DNA of 64,000 nucleotides from Streptomyces roseofulvus (GTDB lineage Bacteria; Actinomycetota; Actinomycetes; Streptomycetales; Streptomycetaceae): assembly GCF_039534915.1 (NCBI RefSeq), contig NZ_BAAAWE010000001.1, positions 2,790,001 to 2,854,000 of the forward strand, given 5' to 3'. Both the position numbers and the translations under genes were made by a program. This document shows, piece by piece, positions 62,607-64,000 of this stretch (position 1 is the stretch's first letter; every line of letters starts with the position of its first letter). The notes beneath the pieces were generated by a model that was not told the DNA's origin, made no database searches, and saw only the letters and a program-made list of their open reading frames with translations.

Positions 62607-64000
62607 TCAGCCCCTCTTGAGCAGCAGCCGGGCGTCGCCGACCGTGAAGATCGAACCGGTCACCAGCACGCCGGCGCCGCCGTACTCGGCCTCCTCCTCG
62701 GCGAGCGTGATCGCCGCCTCCAGGGCGTCGGGCAGCCGGGGCTCCACGACGACCCGGTCCTCGCCGAAGACCTCGACGGCGACCGCGGCGAGCGCGTCGA
62801 CGTCGGTGGCGCGGGGGGTGGAGTTCTGGGTGACGACGATCTCGGCGAAGATCGGCTCGAACGCCTCCAGGAGCCCCCGGGCGTCCTTGTCGCCGCTGGT
62901 GGAGACGACGCCGATGAGCCGGGAGAACCCGAAGGACTCCGAGACGGCCTCGGCGGTGGCGCGGGCCCCGTGCGGGTTGTGCGCGGCGTCGAGGACGACC
63001 GTCGGGGAGGAGCGGACGACTTCGAGGCGGCCGGGCGAGGAGGTCTGGGCGAAGGCCCGCCGGACGGTCTCGATGTCGAGGGTGCGGGCGTGCTCCGCGC
63101 CGATGCCGAAGAACGCCTCGACGGCGGCGAGCGCCACGGCCGCGTTGTGCGCCTGGTGGGCGCCGTACAGCGGCAGGAAGACCTCTTCGTACTCGCCGCC
63201 GAGGCCGCGCAGGGTCAGCAGCTGGCCGCCGACGGCCACCTCGCGGGAGACCACGCCGAACTCCATGCCCTCGCGGGCCACGGTCGCGTCGACGTCGACG
63301 GCCTTCTTCAGGAGCACCTGGGCGGCGTCCACCGGCTGCTGGGCCAGGATGACGGTCGCGCCCTGCTTGATGATCCCGGACTTCTCGCCGGCGATCTCGC
63401 CGGTGGTCTCGCCGAGCCGGTCGGTGTGGTCCAGGTCGATCGGGGTGACGACGGCGACGGAGCCGTCGATCACGTTGGTCGCGTCCCAGGTGCCGCCCAT
63501 GCCGACCTCGACGATCGCCACGTCCACCGGGGCGTCCGCGAAGGCCGCGTAGGCCATTCCGGTGAGGACCTCGAAGAAGGAGAGGCGGTACTCCTCCCGG
63601 GCGTCGACCAGCTCCACGTACGGCTTGACGTCCTGGTACGTCTCGATGAACCGCTCGGCGGAGATCGGGGCGCCGTCCAGGCTGATCCGCTCGGTGATGG
63701 TCTGCACGTGCGGCGAGGTGTAGCGGCCGGTGCGCAGCTCGAAGGCGCTGAGCAGGGACTCGACCATGCGGGCGGTCGACGTCTTGCCGTTGGTGCCCGT
63801 GATGTGGATCGAGGGGTACGCGCGCTGCGGCTCGCCCAGCACGTCCATGAGCGCCGCGATCCGCTTGACGGACGGCTCCAGCTTGGTCTCGCCCCAGCGG
63901 GTCGAGAGCTCGGTCTCGACGTCGCGCAGCGCCTTGTCCAGCTCCGGGTCCTCGGGGCGGCTGGGCACGGGGTCGCCCTGCGGCGGTCCGGCCAGGGCGC
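62607..64000 (-). CDS. folC: Bifunctional folylpolyglutamate synthase/dihydrofolate synthase (5' end outside window)
   Basis: Adds glutamate to dihydropteroate or folates. At least 464 codons lie in the window. The ATP loop reads SIHITGTNGKTSTARMVESL, followed by SPHVQTITERISLDG, EVGMGGTWDATNV and the C-terminal LDAAHNPHGARA. A GTG at 63968 (VPSRPEDPELDKALRDVETE) could be taken as start, but the frame stays open to the window edge and the upstream codons (ALAGPPQGDP) look like the N-terminal extension seen in Streptomyces FolC, so the true start is probably beyond 64000. Confidence 0.93.
   Translation of the reverse strand, partial: ALAGPPQGDPVPSRPEDPELDKALRDVETELSTRWGETKLEPSVKRIAALMDVLGEPQRAYPSIHITGTNGKTSTARMVESLLSAFELRTGRYTSPHVQTITERISLDGAPISAERFIETYQDVKPYVELVDAREEYRLSFFEVLTGMAYAAFADAPVDVAIVEVGMGGTWDATNVIDGSVAVVTPIDLDHTDRLGETTGEIAGEKSGIIKQGATVILAQQPVDAAQVLLKKAVDVDATVAREGMEFGVVSREVAVGGQLLTLRGLGGEYEEVFLPLYGAHQAHNAAVALAAVEAFFGIGAEHARTLDIETVRRAFAQTSSPGRLEVVRSSPTVVLDAAHNPHGARATAEAVSESFGFSRLIGVVSTSGDKDARGLLEAFEPIFAEIVVTQNSTPRATDVDALAAVAVEVFGEDRVVVEPRLPDALEAAITLAEEEAEYGGAGVLVTGSIFTVGDARLLLKRG

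Noticed and set aside
63966..63968. GTG as the folC start
   Set aside because: The frame stays open to the window end and the upstream residues look like the normal N-terminal extension of Streptomyces FolC, so the gene is treated as cut by the edge.

Overview
The window is a piece of a Streptomyces-type actinomycete chromosome. It is very GC-rich, its codons end almost always in G or C, and it has the gene order typical of that genus: holA, comEC-comEA, leuS, rsfS, nadD, proA, proB, obg-rpmA-rplU, rne, rodA-mrdA-mreD-mreC-mreB, ndk, folC. Most genes are on the minus strand. I see no prophage, insertion sequence, CRISPR array or rRNA operon.

Layout. 1-13.9 kb: GC-rich tandem repeats, holA, a YceI protein, an arylamine N-acetyltransferase, an MFS exporter with its HTH regulator, the DNA-uptake pair comEA-comEC, a DegV protein, a coiled-coil membrane protein, and leuS preceded by a leucine attenuator. 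13.9-26.9 kb: three identical tRNA-Ala(GGC) genes, a GT87 mannosyltransferase, a histidine phosphatase, rsfS, a divergent LytR/LCP-like membrane protein, nadD, three small or membrane proteins around a cluster of DnaA boxes, an M48 protease, a pair of related membrane proteins, and proA/proB. 27-34.5 kb: first glycopolymer island (GtrA, GalE, a Stealth phosphotransferase, a GT4-Stealth fusion and a beta-rich partner protein). 35-43 kb: obg, rpmA, rplU, RNase E, a radical-SAM-associated protein and a protein of 27-residue Trp-rich repeats. 43.3-51.6 kb: second glycopolymer island (a GT4 transferase and two large GT2-TagF fusions). 51.7-64 kb: a B12 radical SAM protein, a CYTH-CHAD protein, the complete mre/rod cell-wall elongation cluster, ndk, a DUF4233 protein and a folC that runs off the right edge.

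The most interesting theme is cell envelope. Two blocks of glycosyl- and phosphotransferases, able in principle to build phosphodiester-linked wall glycopolymers (poly-hexose-phosphate and teichoic-acid-like), lie between housekeeping genes and close to the mre cluster, which in Streptomyces acts mainly in spore wall synthesis. A UDP-galactose epimerase supplies substrate, a GtrA protein could flip a lipid-linked sugar, and a LytR/LCP-like protein further upstream is a possible, though degenerate, wall-attachment partner. No TagO-type initiator or ABC exporter is present, so the pathway cannot be complete here.

Regulatory features readable from sequence include a leuS attenuator (leader peptide with three consecutive Leu codons, then hairpins and a terminator), a three-box DnaA cluster between divergent genes, a promoter suggesting a leaderless transcript for the HTH regulator, an rplU promoter with a long leader, and several long, nearly perfect hairpin terminators between convergent genes. 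Two genes appear to start with CTG.
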